From the NCBI RefSeq assembly GCF_037126465.1, contig NC_088209.1, forward strand, positions 22,015,146 through 22,079,145: a stretch of DNA of 64,000 bases. Direction: 5' to 3'. The notes below the pieces were generated by a model. It was not told where the DNA came from and did not search any database. It saw nothing but the letters and a program-made list of their open reading frames with translations. A program made the translations under genes and the position numbers. Each line of letters opens with the position of its first letter. The first letter of the stretch is position 1. The DNA comes from Ornithodoros turicata (taxonomy: Eukaryota; Arthropoda; Arachnida; Ixodida; Argasidae). Shown one piece after another: positions 26,301-34,892 of the stretch.

Positions 26301-27315
26301 TCCAGCGATAGTTTGTCTTCGTTAAGGGCACTTGACGAAGTCAGCCGGGCACTACTGAAGCCGCATAAACCTCAGAGCCATAAGGAATCATTTTCCAAGT
26401 TTAGGTGGGTGCATCTTGTAGCTTGGTGGTTCTCAATCTTTGCGTACCGCAGCTACGCACTTTTTCTGTTTCCTAGTGTATGTTAGAGTTTTAGTGCATT
26501 ATACGCTATCGCCTTTGCGTACGTAAGGGATAGTGTGTTGGTTCTGCGCAACGCACGAAGCTCTCTTTACGTCTTGCGCGTGCGCAGAACCACAAGCGCT
26601 ATCTCGTACGTAACGTACGCTATCGCTTTTTGCACGCTCTAAGATAGAGTTGCCACCATTGCGCATGCACGTGGTAGCGTACGCAGGGACATCTTGCAAG
26701 CGAACGCTATTTTTTAAGGAATAACGCGCGTACGTTACAAGCTCTTGCGGGAGCATCCCACAGGACTTCGAACTGTTCCAGAGTAAACATGGCGACCATG
26801 CAGCAGCACTGCAGCAAGCACGAAGTTGGTTCAGCGCGGGCTACGACAACGGTGCGATATACAATATAACATCGAATATTACAAAAAAGAAATTCATGCA
26901 TCTCGTTTAATAGCGTCCTCTCAGTTGTCATTACACTTCGGCTGTCTGTGTCGTACGACTCAGTTGCAGACGACTGCTTGCAGACGCTTGCATCGAGAGC
27001 GTTTGCGGTCGGGAGCCCGGAATGATAAAGCTTGCTCTTGCTCCGTCGGTCGTTGAACACGTAGCGTCTTATCGTAACGTTATGGTCCACGCAGATATTC
27101 TTTAACGTGTGATTTCTATGCTCCGTCTAATGTTCTTAGCGTGTTTTTCGTGTTTCAGGGACTGTCTGCAGCATAAGGTGAAAGACGATGACGAACGCCT
27201 TCTTGATGTCGAAAACGAAACTGATGACATCCGAGATTGGAGACCAAGTTCTAAAAATCGAGGAAACAGTTCTGAGGAAGACTCGGAACATTGCGGGTGT
27301 TTACCAACAGGATGA
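14122..27315 (+). CDS. dsx: Doublesex-like DM-domain transcription factor (five exons)
   Basis: Predicted 344 aa from exons 14122-14390, 19501-19679, 25209-25367, 26134-26404 and 27159-27315. All four junctions have GT/AG borders and matching phases (2, 1, 1, 2). Residues 43-72 form the DM zinc module, and 155-215 resemble the Dsx oligomerisation (UBA-like) domain with P-x(n)[11 protein letters not shown] and KIVEAQFAVQS. Dsx proteins bind DNA as dimers and direct sexual differentiation. The dimerisation domain favours Dsx over the DMRT93B/99B types, which carry DMA instead. The exon 3/4 border falls at the position where Drosophila common and female-specific exons meet (EEG|QYVV). Introns are rich in transposons. 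The first in-frame stop upstream of the ATG is at 14050. Alternatives: another DMRT paralogue, or additional exons not seen. Confidence 0.82.
14391..16073. other. dsx intron 1, proximal part
   Basis: Apart from the foldback element at 15367-15484 it holds low-complexity T and A runs (14695-14706, 14967-14983) and a (GT)n tract at 15055-15075. No coding exon recognised. Confidence 0.5.
15367..15484. mobile_element. Foldback family D, copy 1
   Basis: A long imperfect palindrome. The left arm GTACGTAAGGGATAGCGTGG continues TGGTTCTGCGCA, and the right arm mirrors it as TGCGCAGAACCACC then AACGCTATCCCTTACGTAC. An outer block, GGCGATAGCGTA, follows on the right. A second copy is at 26502-26625. 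It lies in dsx intron 1 and has no coding capacity. Confidence 0.75.
16074..16330 (-). mobile_element. SINE body variant with non-tRNA head, copy 1
   Basis: The tail side (plus-strand GCGCCGCGAAGCAACTGCAG through GACAGCAGGAAGGAGCGGGA and TTAGTATGCGTCCTGGACAG) is shared with the tRNA-headed SINEs at 24474 and 40233. Past TTCGTCTGCCG it departs into GCTTTTCGGGAGCCGAATTT and ACTACGGAGAACTTCGAAAT. The same departure is in the copy at 57080-57330. Orientation assigned from the shared tail. Confidence 0.6.
16331..18151. other. dsx intron 1, middle part
   Basis: Contains an (ACAC)n/(AGAG)n tract at about 16616-16660, a (GTG)n/(GAT)n pair at about 17566-17580 and 17646-17663, and otherwise unrecognised sequence. 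The GAT tract borders GC-richer repeat-like DNA that may be a retroposon tail. Confidence 0.45.
18152..19157 (-). mobile_element. Mariner element 2 with TA target duplication
   Basis: TA flanks at 18150-18151 and 19158-19159. The left end CGAGGGGTGTTCAAGTCAAA pairs with the right end, whose reverse complement is CGACAGTGTTCAAGTCAAAC. The inner CCGGGACTTT is shared. The termini differ from element 1, so this is a different mariner lineage. It is inserted in dsx intron 1, opposite strand to dsx. Confidence 0.9.
18230..18993 (-). pseudogene. Mariner transposase 2, frameshifted
   Basis: It starts [20 protein letters not shown], then [20 protein letters not shown], after which a large part of the helix-turn-helix region is deleted. 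Remains in shifting frames are [11 protein letters not shown] (first Asp), [31 protein letters not shown] (second Asp), and [20 protein letters not shown] (third Asp, as in DD34D). It ends [15 protein letters not shown]. Several frameshifts and in-frame stops make it inactive. Confidence 0.88.
19166..19368. mobile_element. MITE family A, copy 2 (203 bp)
   Basis: Starts CCCCTGCCACACGCACAGTC and ends TGTGACACGGG, with inner GAAACCAATGACCATTGAAC shared closely with copy 1 at 6842-7039. It begins 8 bp after the end of mariner element 2. Confidence 0.78.
19501..19679 (+). CDS. dsx: dsx-like exon 2: linker
   Basis: The acceptor cacggtgcag and donor GTTG|GTGAGT bound 179 nt. The phase-2 junction completes Arg and runs straight on from the DM tail: VALRR then [18 protein letters not shown]. 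The remainder is Ser/Pro/Gln-rich ([20 protein letters not shown]). Such low-complexity linkers separate DM and dimerisation domains. It lies 133 bp after a MITE and close to mariner element 2. Confidence 0.8.
19776..20318. mobile_element. MITE family B, copy 2 (543 bp)
   Basis: The left end GTACAGCTCGCACCAGAGTT and the reverse-complemented right end GTACAGCTCGCGTCGAAGTT are followed by AACCTGAAC or AACTTGAAC, as in copy 1. The interior is longer than copy 1 and has no long open frame, so it is either a longer family member or carries an insertion. Located in dsx intron 2. Confidence 0.7.
20431..20745 (-). mobile_element. tRNA-derived SINE with (CTC)n tail
   Basis: On the minus strand a tRNA-like head carries GTGACGCAGCGGTAACGCG (A-box-like) and GGTTCGAATCC (B box). 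The body then has GGCTGTGCCGTCTGGGG, and the element ends in a (CTC)n repeat at 20430-20445 on the plus strand. It shares GCCGACTTCAGGGGAACTGT with the other SINEs in the window. Lies in dsx intron 2. Confidence 0.7.
20746..24454. other. dsx intron 2, central part
   Basis: Holds a G13 run followed by a C9 run at about 20997-21025, a (GATA)n tract at 21503-21518, a G13 run at 22743-22756, A/T homopolymers at 23140-23205 and a (TTTA)n tract at 23455-23480. No convincing exon on either strand. Confidence 0.5.
24455..24748 (-). mobile_element. Ruka-like tRNA-derived SINE, copy 1
   Basis: The minus strand starts with a tRNA-Leu/Ser-like head. The B box is GGTTCGAATCC at about 24674-24684; the A box is damaged (tggccgatccgttgg). 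The body GGTTTTCCCAGGGTTTTCCG and the tail GTTGCTACACGGTGCTAACA end in an A/T-rich tail (24455-24473 on the plus strand). The layout resembles Ruka, a SINE described from ticks; identity was not checked by alignment. Confidence 0.7.
25209..25367 (+). CDS. dsx: dsx-like exon 3: dimerisation domain
   Basis: Phase 1 to phase 1. It encodes [20 protein letters not shown], then [18 protein letters not shown] and [11 protein letters not shown]. The helix pattern C-x-x-L-x-x-LL-x-x-x-x-x-P, L-x-Y-x-x-L-K-x-x and x-A-x-x-x-I-x-E matches the Dsx dimer domain. The donor GAAG|GTAAGG is strong. A second acceptor (cttacag, exon start 25218) is phase-compatible and would drop three codons. Confidence 0.83.
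25368..25540 (+). other. dsx: In-frame extension if exon 3 donor is not used
   Basis: If the intron after exon 3 is retained, the frame stays open for 57 codons ([14 protein letters not shown] to YLFVSTYMK) and ends at TGA 25538-25540. In insects an alternative C-terminus begins exactly here. No polyadenylation signal was found close by, so an isoform is only a possibility. Confidence 0.25.
26134..26404 (+). CDS. dsx: dsx-like exon 4: continuation of dimer domain and Ser-rich region
   Basis: The acceptor is attctatacag and the donor TTTAG|GTGGGT. The phase-1 junction gives [12 protein letters not shown], parallel to the insect EEG-QYVVNEY. It continues with [29 protein letters not shown] and [17 protein letters not shown]. 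The other frame set by acceptor 26139 ends early and has less protein-like composition, so it was not chosen. A foldback element begins 97 bp after the donor. Confidence 0.72.
26502..26625. mobile_element. Foldback family D, copy 2
   Basis: The left arm TACGCTATCGCCTTTGCGTA continues CGTAAGGGATAGTG and TTGGTTCTGCGCA; the right arm mirrors it as TGCGCAGAACCACAAGCGCT. It matches the palindrome at 15367. It sits in dsx intron 4, just after the exon 4 donor. Confidence 0.7.
27159..27315 (+). CDS. dsx: dsx-like exon 5: acidic C-terminus
   Basis: A strong pyrimidine-rich acceptor (gtgtttttcgtgtttcag) and one leading G complete the split Arg of exon 4. The frame reads [20 protein letters not shown], then [16 protein letters not shown], and ends CGCLPTG with TGA at 27313-27315. 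The matching phase is the main evidence, since there is no recognisable domain. Confidence 0.6.
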
Positions 27316-30300
27316 AGTAAGGAAGCAATTATTGATACTATAGAAGCAGCGGACAAACAAGTTGGGGTAAGACTGAAGTGGGCTAACGTAGCCCTAAGTG
27401 TGCAGGAGAGGTCCAAGCAACGAGCATCTGACAGGACAGGACTCGTGCACGACTTCCTGTTTGTGGTCCGTGGTCCAGCTGATGCTGCTCGCTTTAAGAA
27501 TAATAGACATGCAATGTCCAAAGCAACGTAAGCTTACCAGTCTGTGTGTCCGGCTTTAGCAGTACACAATATACACAGTTACTACATACAGGAGATGCGT
27601 GTGCAAAAACGTGTATACTTCAGCGAAGAAACGTAATACCGTGCCCTTTTCTTAAGAATTTTGTATCGGATGTAGTGTTTTAGGCACACTAGATGTAGAG
27701 GTCGCATATCATAGTGAAGGAAGTTATGTGTGTGTATGTATAAGTTCTGAGGGGAATAAAGGAGGCTTTGACATGTTACAGTGAAAATGTGAAACTCTAA
27801 CAGGTGCTTGTTTTCTTCTTTGCTCGCTACCATCTTCCCTTGAAGCAATAACGCCGATGTTACAATGGCAATGACGCGTACAACCAGCGTGAAACTTAAC
27901 CGTATAACACGAGAGCGCGTGACATGCGCAGACGCCAACGCAGCGGATAGTGTTAGCCTCTGAGTTTGAGACTGCGTCCGACACATGTGTCCGGGACTGG
28001 GTTGAGGCACACACAGCCTCACGAGAGCGACTTCGCATTCTCGGTTGGGCGATTATCGCACCTAGTCTGCACCTAGTCTGCACCTAGTCTCAAGTGAACG
28101 CTCGCCGGAATGTTACGGTTACGTCTGACGGCGGCTGTATGTAGCCGGTATTGCTTTTTATACTTTACCCACGTGCTTTGAACTATACATTTTGTTCACA
28201 GCACCTCATAATCCGTTTTTTTCTAGAACAACAGAGCAGAAAGCAACAGAGAAGAAAGAAGCAAACAAGCTGGTGTAAGCTTGAAGATATCAACACGGTA
28301 GCATTCCCTTGAGACTCAGCTCTATACCTTCGAATACTGTCCTGACTGTCTACTTCATTCCTCGACACTTTTTCCTCAGGCTCATGGAAATGCTATTGTC
28401 ACCGTATCTTTACCACAATGCAAAACGTCGATGATGAGTTGGTGGCCCATATCTCGCACCGCACCCTAGCGGTGAAACATCTCACGTCATATACACTATG
28501 TACTTGTTATTCATACACTAGATTCATGTCCAGTTGGCGAGTTGTCCACCACCGAGCATTGATGTCAGGACATGATGCTTCGCCAATCAGCATTTGTTTG
28601 TTAGCCCGTTGGACTCTTGGAATTATTAACCTTCCACTTTCCTTTAGACAAGCAGTCCTCAGGTCATGTAATCCGAGAGAAGCCGTGATCGTGCCATCAC
28701 GACTTTGAGGAACCACAACGATAGACGTAACACTGTAGAAGTTGGTCAGGCGAACTAGATTGAACTGTTGGTGAACTCCAATCCAATTCCGATGTCAACG
28801 ATGAGATATTGGACAACGGCTGGATACCAAGGCTGGCCGAGTGCGAGCCTTGTTTGCACCCAAGTTTCGCTTGAGTTTCGGAGCTCCGACAGTATGGTGT
28901 AAGAGGAACCCCGGCTGAGAGCCACTGCTTTAGACAGTGAGAAAATTACCGAGTCCAAGCTCAAATCCAGCCCCCTAACGCTCTGTCCTAACTGACTTCT
29001 CTCCTGTCTGTACGATGCAGGACTCTTACCTTACTCTGAAGTTCGTCGTTATGTATTCACCATACTACCGCTCGAAATGGGGTAGAGTGTCACAGGTTAC
29101 GAGACATAGTCTACAATCACCAAAACAGAATTGCTGTTGTTGTCTTTCCTTTAGAATTAGTACTAGCAGATGTAGTCAAGCTACCAAATTGTGAAAAAAA
29201 AAAAAAAAAAGTTTAGGGAGGCCACCGGGCCGGCATTCTCTGAACACCTGGTAGGTAACCAACGGCGCGCCAGACGTCATAAACGAACCACCGGAGTCAA
29301 ACGTTGCTCCACCTGCGCCTATTTCCCACTTCCCAGTCATGTGTGAAACACGTTAACGTGCCGTATTCAAAACAAAGCCTTATAAGTTGGCCGTAAATCG
29401 TTCCGACATGAGAATGCGACTGCAGCTTCGACAAGGCGTCAGTCCGTTCTGCATGGTCTCTGTGAACGACCGGAGTGATGGGGCCCGTGTCATAGGTCGT
29501 TGACTCCCTCTCCATTTAACCGCAGTACCCCTTGCAGCTCTTCTTGCAATTGAGTCTTATTTTTATAGGACCGACGGAGATGACCAACTTTCTCAGGACT
29601 TGCTTACAGACGACTCGGATTAGAAAGCTCATTTGTCATTGCAGACAGTTTCGCGTAGTGTGCCACAGAGCTTGCTTCAGTGCAACGTTCGCCAGAATCA
29701 ATAGTCCGAAGCGTCTCTCTCGTAAATATGTGCAGCATATCCGACCTACTGGTAACAATGGGCGATGTGTGACATCACGATTGACTATATTCAGCTTTGA
29801 TTTACTAACCACACAACATCCGTAAAAGAATGAGAATAATCTGTGCGCGGTTCATCGCGTGCCGCGAAACGGATGCTGTGTCAAATGTTATTCGAAAAGA
29901 AAGCCTCGGCTAACATATTCATGGAGCTCCATGCACAAGCCTCCTATTTTTCTCAAGTTATTTTGTAAGTTTTTGCGAAAGTTCGGCAACACACACAGAC
30001 ACGCACGCACACGCGCAAGCACAGACAGACAGACAAAGCAGAGCAGATAAAACAGCATAAACGTAGGCCAGCTGTCGTATGCGTGTCGTCCTTCTTGAGA
30101 GTGTTGCCCAAGCTCAGGCTTATATTTCTTCGTAGACAGACAGAGGTACTCAACTTGGACTTGTGTGTGTTTTCTTTTACCGTGTCCGGGCCTCTCGGTT
30201 CTCCTACCACGGTTATAGGTTGATGTGGTCACTGCTGATTAGCTGTGCGGACGCGTTCGTGAAATAATTTTCTTTTTCTTTTTGCTGTGGTAGGAAAGCA

Positions 30301-31470
30301 ACACCCTTCGACAACGCTTAAAAAAAATCTGCAATATGAAGCTTTCACTAGTGAAGTAGAGACTGCATGTTAGGGTCTGTTGTGTGTGTTTAGAGAACGT
30401 TATGACAAGCGTCAAGACCACGGCTTGTGGGTATTAAACAAAGAAAAACAGGGTCCATGAAACAGCTGACGAATAGACAGTATGGCGCAGTTCAGAAGCT
30501 ATCTCCCATATGTCAGGTAAAAGACGCGGTTACGTTAACTCTGCTTACTTCTTTGAGGTTGAGCGTGGTCAACGTCCCATGTGCCACGTCCTTACACTGT
30601 GATGAATGGTCATGATTCGAAGCCTTCCAAAGCAGACGACAGGAATGCAGAACGCAGAACTGCCAAGGCAAGAAGCTGCTGGTGCTCAACCGGGCCTCCT
30701 TCAGAGTGCAGTGGTCACGGGCTCTTCGTGTTTCTGCCAATAATTTGGCGCCTCTGCATGTATTACATGCGCTCCCGTGATACAGCTAAGTGTGGCACAG
30801 GCCCTGTCTTGTTCGTGACCTAGAATAGGCGTCCGAGTAAGAGCAGTACGGTGCCTTCATCATGCCATGAGAGCAGCTGGGATAGTATACGGTCGAAAAA
30901 TGCCTAGAATGCCTACAATCTCGGCGTTCTCATCTCTACGACCAGGTGTCTAGGCCCTAGACACAGGAGTCGGGAGGAACGAGAGTAGAGCTCACCTATT
31001 GGCGATGGTGGAATGGTAGTAAACGCTTTCTTGCGATTTTTATGGTCTTAGATGGGGTTATAGGCTCACGTGAGGGTGTCAAACACTGGAGCACAATGTC
31101 CGCTAATACCCGCCACCCTCCAGAAACCGAAGTTACTCACTCTGGACGCTGTCGAAAGAAATATCCAGCAACTCGAATACATAGGAACTGTTCGATAAAG
31201 TCCGGTTCCAACGACATATGGAACGCGGGATCGCATGCATGCGGTCCGAAAATCGAATATGTGTCGAATATTGGAGCAGTACTTACAACGAGGCACAACG
31301 GCCTTCTGGCAGAGTACTGTATATAGATACCGCGTATTGTTTACTTTGCTATGAACTCCTCCTCCCGCTCAAACAAACTCACATGAAGGAGGTACCGGCA
31401 CATGTCAGCGATGCAGCTCCTTGCGCCGTAGCCGGCGCGAATGTAACCACAATGTTCATTGCATAATGTA
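27316..31470. other. Intergenic, downstream of dsx-like gene
   Basis: A 12-bp unit, CACCTAGTCTGC, is repeated about three times at 28058-28091. There is an A-run at 29194-29210 and a CA/CG-rich simple tract at 29990-30035. Short open frames near 28507-28964 on the minus strand look protein-like but are broken and unrecognised. Confidence 0.4.
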
Positions 31471-31541
31471 AGAAGTCTGAGCTTGGGCACAGCTAGAGGG
31501 TCAGGACGAACTCCCTCGATTGTTGTGCCCAGACTCAGACT
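31471..31541. repeat. Small inverted repeat
   Basis: AGTCTGAGCTTGGGCACA is mirrored by TGTGCCCAGACTCAGACT about 35 bp downstream. It abuts the TTAA-flanked element that starts at 31543. Confidence 0.5.
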
Positions 31542-31542
31542 C

Positions 31543-32056
31543 TTTAAGGCAGACTCATGTGGTCTAGTTAACGTTCGCTTCCGAAGAGCTACACCGTCGC
31601 AAAGTTGCTTTCTTCGCTTTGCTTTCTTGCAGCGCTTTAAGGAACTAGTATAATCGGCTCCAGCTTGCCGAACATGCTAGCAAACGACAAACCCATTATT
31701 TTCATTCGCAGGGATCTGGAAAACTGCAGTAAGCTTGTCAAATTTGTTGACTGTAATTAATTCCCCGACTGTTACTGCAGGGAATGACATCATTTTTGCC
31801 TAAATATCGCGGGCGGGCGTGCCGAGAGAAGCGATTTTGGTGCATCTCCCATAAGACCCCCATGTATTGAAAATTCACAAATTTTCATTCGCAAAAAATC
31901 AATGAATTGCGTCGCGTCTTCAAAATGTGTCATTCCCTAGACAAACTCGAGGGGATCACGCCTGTACCTGTTTCGTGTCGAAAGTTAGCGAAGTTTACGA
32001 GAACCCTGCGAACAAAAATTCCCCCCGACTTTCTTAAGAAATGAGTCTGCCTTAAA
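31543..32056. mobile_element. TTAA-flanked non-autonomous element (514 bp)
   Basis: The span begins TTTAAGGCAGACTCAT and ends with its perfect inverted copy ATGAGTCTGCCTTAAA. If TTAA is the target duplication, the element termini are GGCAGACTCAT. TTAA targets are used by piggyBac and Kolobok families. No transposase frame is present. Confidence 0.7.
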
Positions 32057-32410
32057 TTATGGAGTGTCCACCGGGTGGCCTGCATCTACCTCAGTTACGC
32101 AGTGTTTGTCGTCATTATATCACGCGCGAGTAGAAGTTCTACTGTAGAACGTAGAAGAAGAAGAACAGGATGTTCTACGTCTCTGCAACACATCGCTGGA
32201 GCTAGGGATGCCAGACTCACGAGTAAGGACAGTTTGGTGATAATAACTTGTGTAAAAACTACCACAGCCTTTAAGCTATCTAAGTCGTTCCAATATGGTG
32301 TGTTTCCATAAGTCGTTTTCAATCAATTGCGGCTTTCTATTTTTAGCTATAGGCACGCATATACGCCCTTGGTATAAGAGCAATCTCTGTGCTGTTTTTC
32401 GTTTTTCGGA

Positions 32411-32986
32411 TGTAGTTCCGTATCGGGACCACTGGCTTTTTTTAAAGAAAAGAGAATAAAAACAAAAATAAAACGCTTTTACGTGAAAGAGGAGCTAATT
32501 AGTAACGAAACTAAACAGGAATGATCCTCATATATTGCGTGAAACGTATAAAAATTAAATTTTATCGCCCGCTTCTTGAAGGCGGTCCGCCATCTTTACT
32601 GAGGATCTAGGCCGAGGCACATTCTCGACTGTTTACTCGACGCCCGCACCGCGTAGTGCGTGCCTGGGGACCCTCCCAATGTATAGAACCTTACCTAGAC
32701 TAACCTCACTAAAGTGAGGTGATTTAGCTCAATTCAACGACCCTACCTCTTGCAAGATGGCAAGTTTCGAGTCCGTTAGGCTAGGCATTCACGTGTTTCT
32801 CCTGCGCTAAAAGTGAATCAGATGGGGTTGTTGAAATACATATAAAAAAAACTTCTAGTCCACAGAATTTTATAATTCTTACATTTTTAGATTCAGTATA
32901 TGACCTTCTTCCACTTCCATGCAATATTTATCTTCCTAACGCTTTCACGAATTTTTAAAAACGAGTGGTCCCGATAGAGAACTACA
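32411..32986. mobile_element. MITE-like element with imperfect terminal repeats (576 bp)
   Basis: The left end TGTAGTTCCGTATCGGGACC continues ACT. The reverse complement of the right end reads TGTAGTTCTCTATCGGGACC and also continues ACT. Only three bases differ over the first 23. The inside is AT-rich and noncoding. Confidence 0.65.
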
Positions 32987-33114
32987 CCCTCTTTATTTTT
33001 ATTTATTTATTTTTTTCTTATCTGCAAATTGTCCTCGGCGTGATTGCAATAGATTTCTGATGGTCGATTGTGCGAATATTGACATGAAACCACGCTGGCT
33101 ACGTGTTTCAACAG

Positions 33115-34892
33115 AGGCGTCTGGTGCCAACGCCATCGGAGCAGTTCGAAGTGAGAAATCCTGCAAGGCAAATCCCTTATACTGCGCTTTTGACCATTGC
33201 TGTCCTATGGGGAACAGTCATCTTTGCTCCGGTCGCGTACTTCTGGTTGGGTCTCTACCTTCACGGGGCTACCGATGAACCACGGGTAAGCTTACACTTC
33301 GTTACAATTCGATGCATTCGAGCGAGATCGATAAGTAGCAGTACTCGAGATTTGTTTCCGAATCTGTACTGTATTGACTCTACTTTACAAAAAACATCCA
33401 TTGAGGCTAGGGTTCGAGATCCCAAAATATCGGGATTAAAACTCACAAGGATCCTTCAGGTCTTCGAGACCGCACGGAATATTGTAGATATTCCCTTTCT
33501 CGCTTTTGATTTCCATAAATACCTTGCTTTCAATGTGAAAAGAAAACAAATTGAAATAGTCTTTCCAGAAGACTAGACCCGGCCACTCCAAACCAGAACA
33601 TACAGTTACTATGGAATAATTAAAAGAGAACAGCAAAACGCATCAATAGTATCCCGGGGTTATGAAGGCAGCTCGTGATTCGGAGCCCTACTTGAGACTG
33701 AGGCAAACACTGAGGGAATAAACACAAGACATCGACTCAGATTCACCAACAAACATTTAATTCAGTCAAACAAGGAGTATGTATCGGGGAGGAAGATGGC
33801 ATATGAGTTGGTGTCTTATGTTGTGCTCCCCGGCTCGTTTTTGCCTCAGCCTGAAGGAATGTTCGTTCCAGTAAACAGAAAGCAGAGAAAGCAGTGTGCT
33901 ATCGTGGAGCCTCTCACAAGACTGCTGAATGCACGCATCAAGGTTTGTACCAGCAAGAGTCAAAGCAGTACATCGAATACATGCCGCTTTGGCCAAGAAA
34001 AGGGCGCGTTGCTGGCATCGCCTGAAGATCGCGACATCGTAACGCCGTCCGTGCTCGTGCAATGAGCGGCGTTACGATGCTGCGATCTTCAGGCGATGAC
34101 ACCAATGCGCCCCAGGTTTATTCTGCGAATTGCAATATGAGGCATGAAAATAACGGGGAATGGTGCTCAATCTCTTTTTCTGAAATTTGGGTAGCCCCGC
34201 CGAACTATACGGACCAGAAAAAGCGTGTCGGAATGCAGCTTCGCTTAGCTGCCTCATTGAGAAACCTCCCTGCAACACGATAACCATCCTGATATCGAGC
34301 GTTAGTTTGGTTTTCTATTTTTGTTTCGTTAATTTAGGAAGTAACAACGGCGGACATCTGGAGTGTATATATGGGCATCGAAAATACAGAAGCGTCCCAC
34401 CCAAGTGACAGTGGAGGAATTACACAAGCTGTAAACAAGACATCTTCCATCGGAACCAATACGAAGGCCTCCAGTCAGCCGTCAAGTCCGTCAACAGAGT
34501 CACCCACTCAGTCTAGGCGATTTTCCGCAAAGCTCAAGGCTACGCCTGCACGGACAATTCCTCCCACCGTTCGTGTACGAACAGTCCCTGGTACCACTCC
34601 GACGTCAACCAGCAGGAGGAGGATCAGAACACTTTCTTCAAAGCACGCGACGATACGAACCTTTAGAACTCGCCGCACTGTCCACACGTCAACGGGAAGA
34701 CGGAGACGGAGCACTCGGAGTACTCGGAGCACGACCCCGTCAATTGAAGAGTTACCCACGTACACGGGTGATTTCGACATTGAGGAACCCGATTTTATGG
34801 TGAGGAGCTATCCCATCCCTGTGAAGCAAGCAGGCGTCATCTTCTCCACAGTGACTTCTTTATTGCGGCTGCAGCTGAATAATTCGACGTAA
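33115..34892 (+). CDS. Unknown single-pass membrane protein, Ser/Thr/Arg-rich (5' partial)
   Basis: Two exons, 33115-33285 and 34338-34892, join in phase 0 (CGG|GTAAGC to tttag|GAA) and give 241 residues to a TAA stop. Exon 1 encodes a probable membrane helix (YTALLTIAVLWGTVIFAPVA, then YFWLGLYL) after a short basic segment (RRLVPTPSEQF). Exon 2 is a Ser/Thr/Pro-rich tail with a strongly basic Arg/Ser/Thr stretch (TVHTSTGRRRRSTRSTRSTT), then an acidic patch (GDFDIEEPDF). The tail could be intracellular or a mucin-like ectodomain. The upstream exon, needed because 33115 opens at an acceptor in phase 0, was not found. Family not recognised. Confidence 0.5.
34015..34103. repeat. Intronic foldback, 30-bp inner stem
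   Basis: The left arm TCGCCTGAAGATCGCGACAT continues CGTAACGCCG. The right arm CGGCGTTACGATGCTGCGAT continues CTTCAGGCGA. The two are complementary with about 2 mismatches around an 18-nt loop, and weaker complementarity extends the arms to about 46 bp. It lies inside the intron of the membrane-protein gene model. Confidence 0.7.

Noticed and set aside
26139..26311. Alternative reading frame of dsx exon 4 (acceptor at 26139)
   Set aside because: It is phase-compatible but ends early and does not continue the dimer-domain pattern. The 26134 acceptor gives a frame that matches insect Dsx and then joins exon 5 in phase.
28507..28964. Protein-like minus-strand frames
   Set aside because: Broken by stops and not matched to any remembered transposon or gene family.
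32690..32790. Possible tRNA-like sequence (TTAGCTCAATT and GTTTCGAGTCC)
   Set aside because: Box spacing is roughly right but stems do not form convincingly, and it lies inside the 32411-32986 element.
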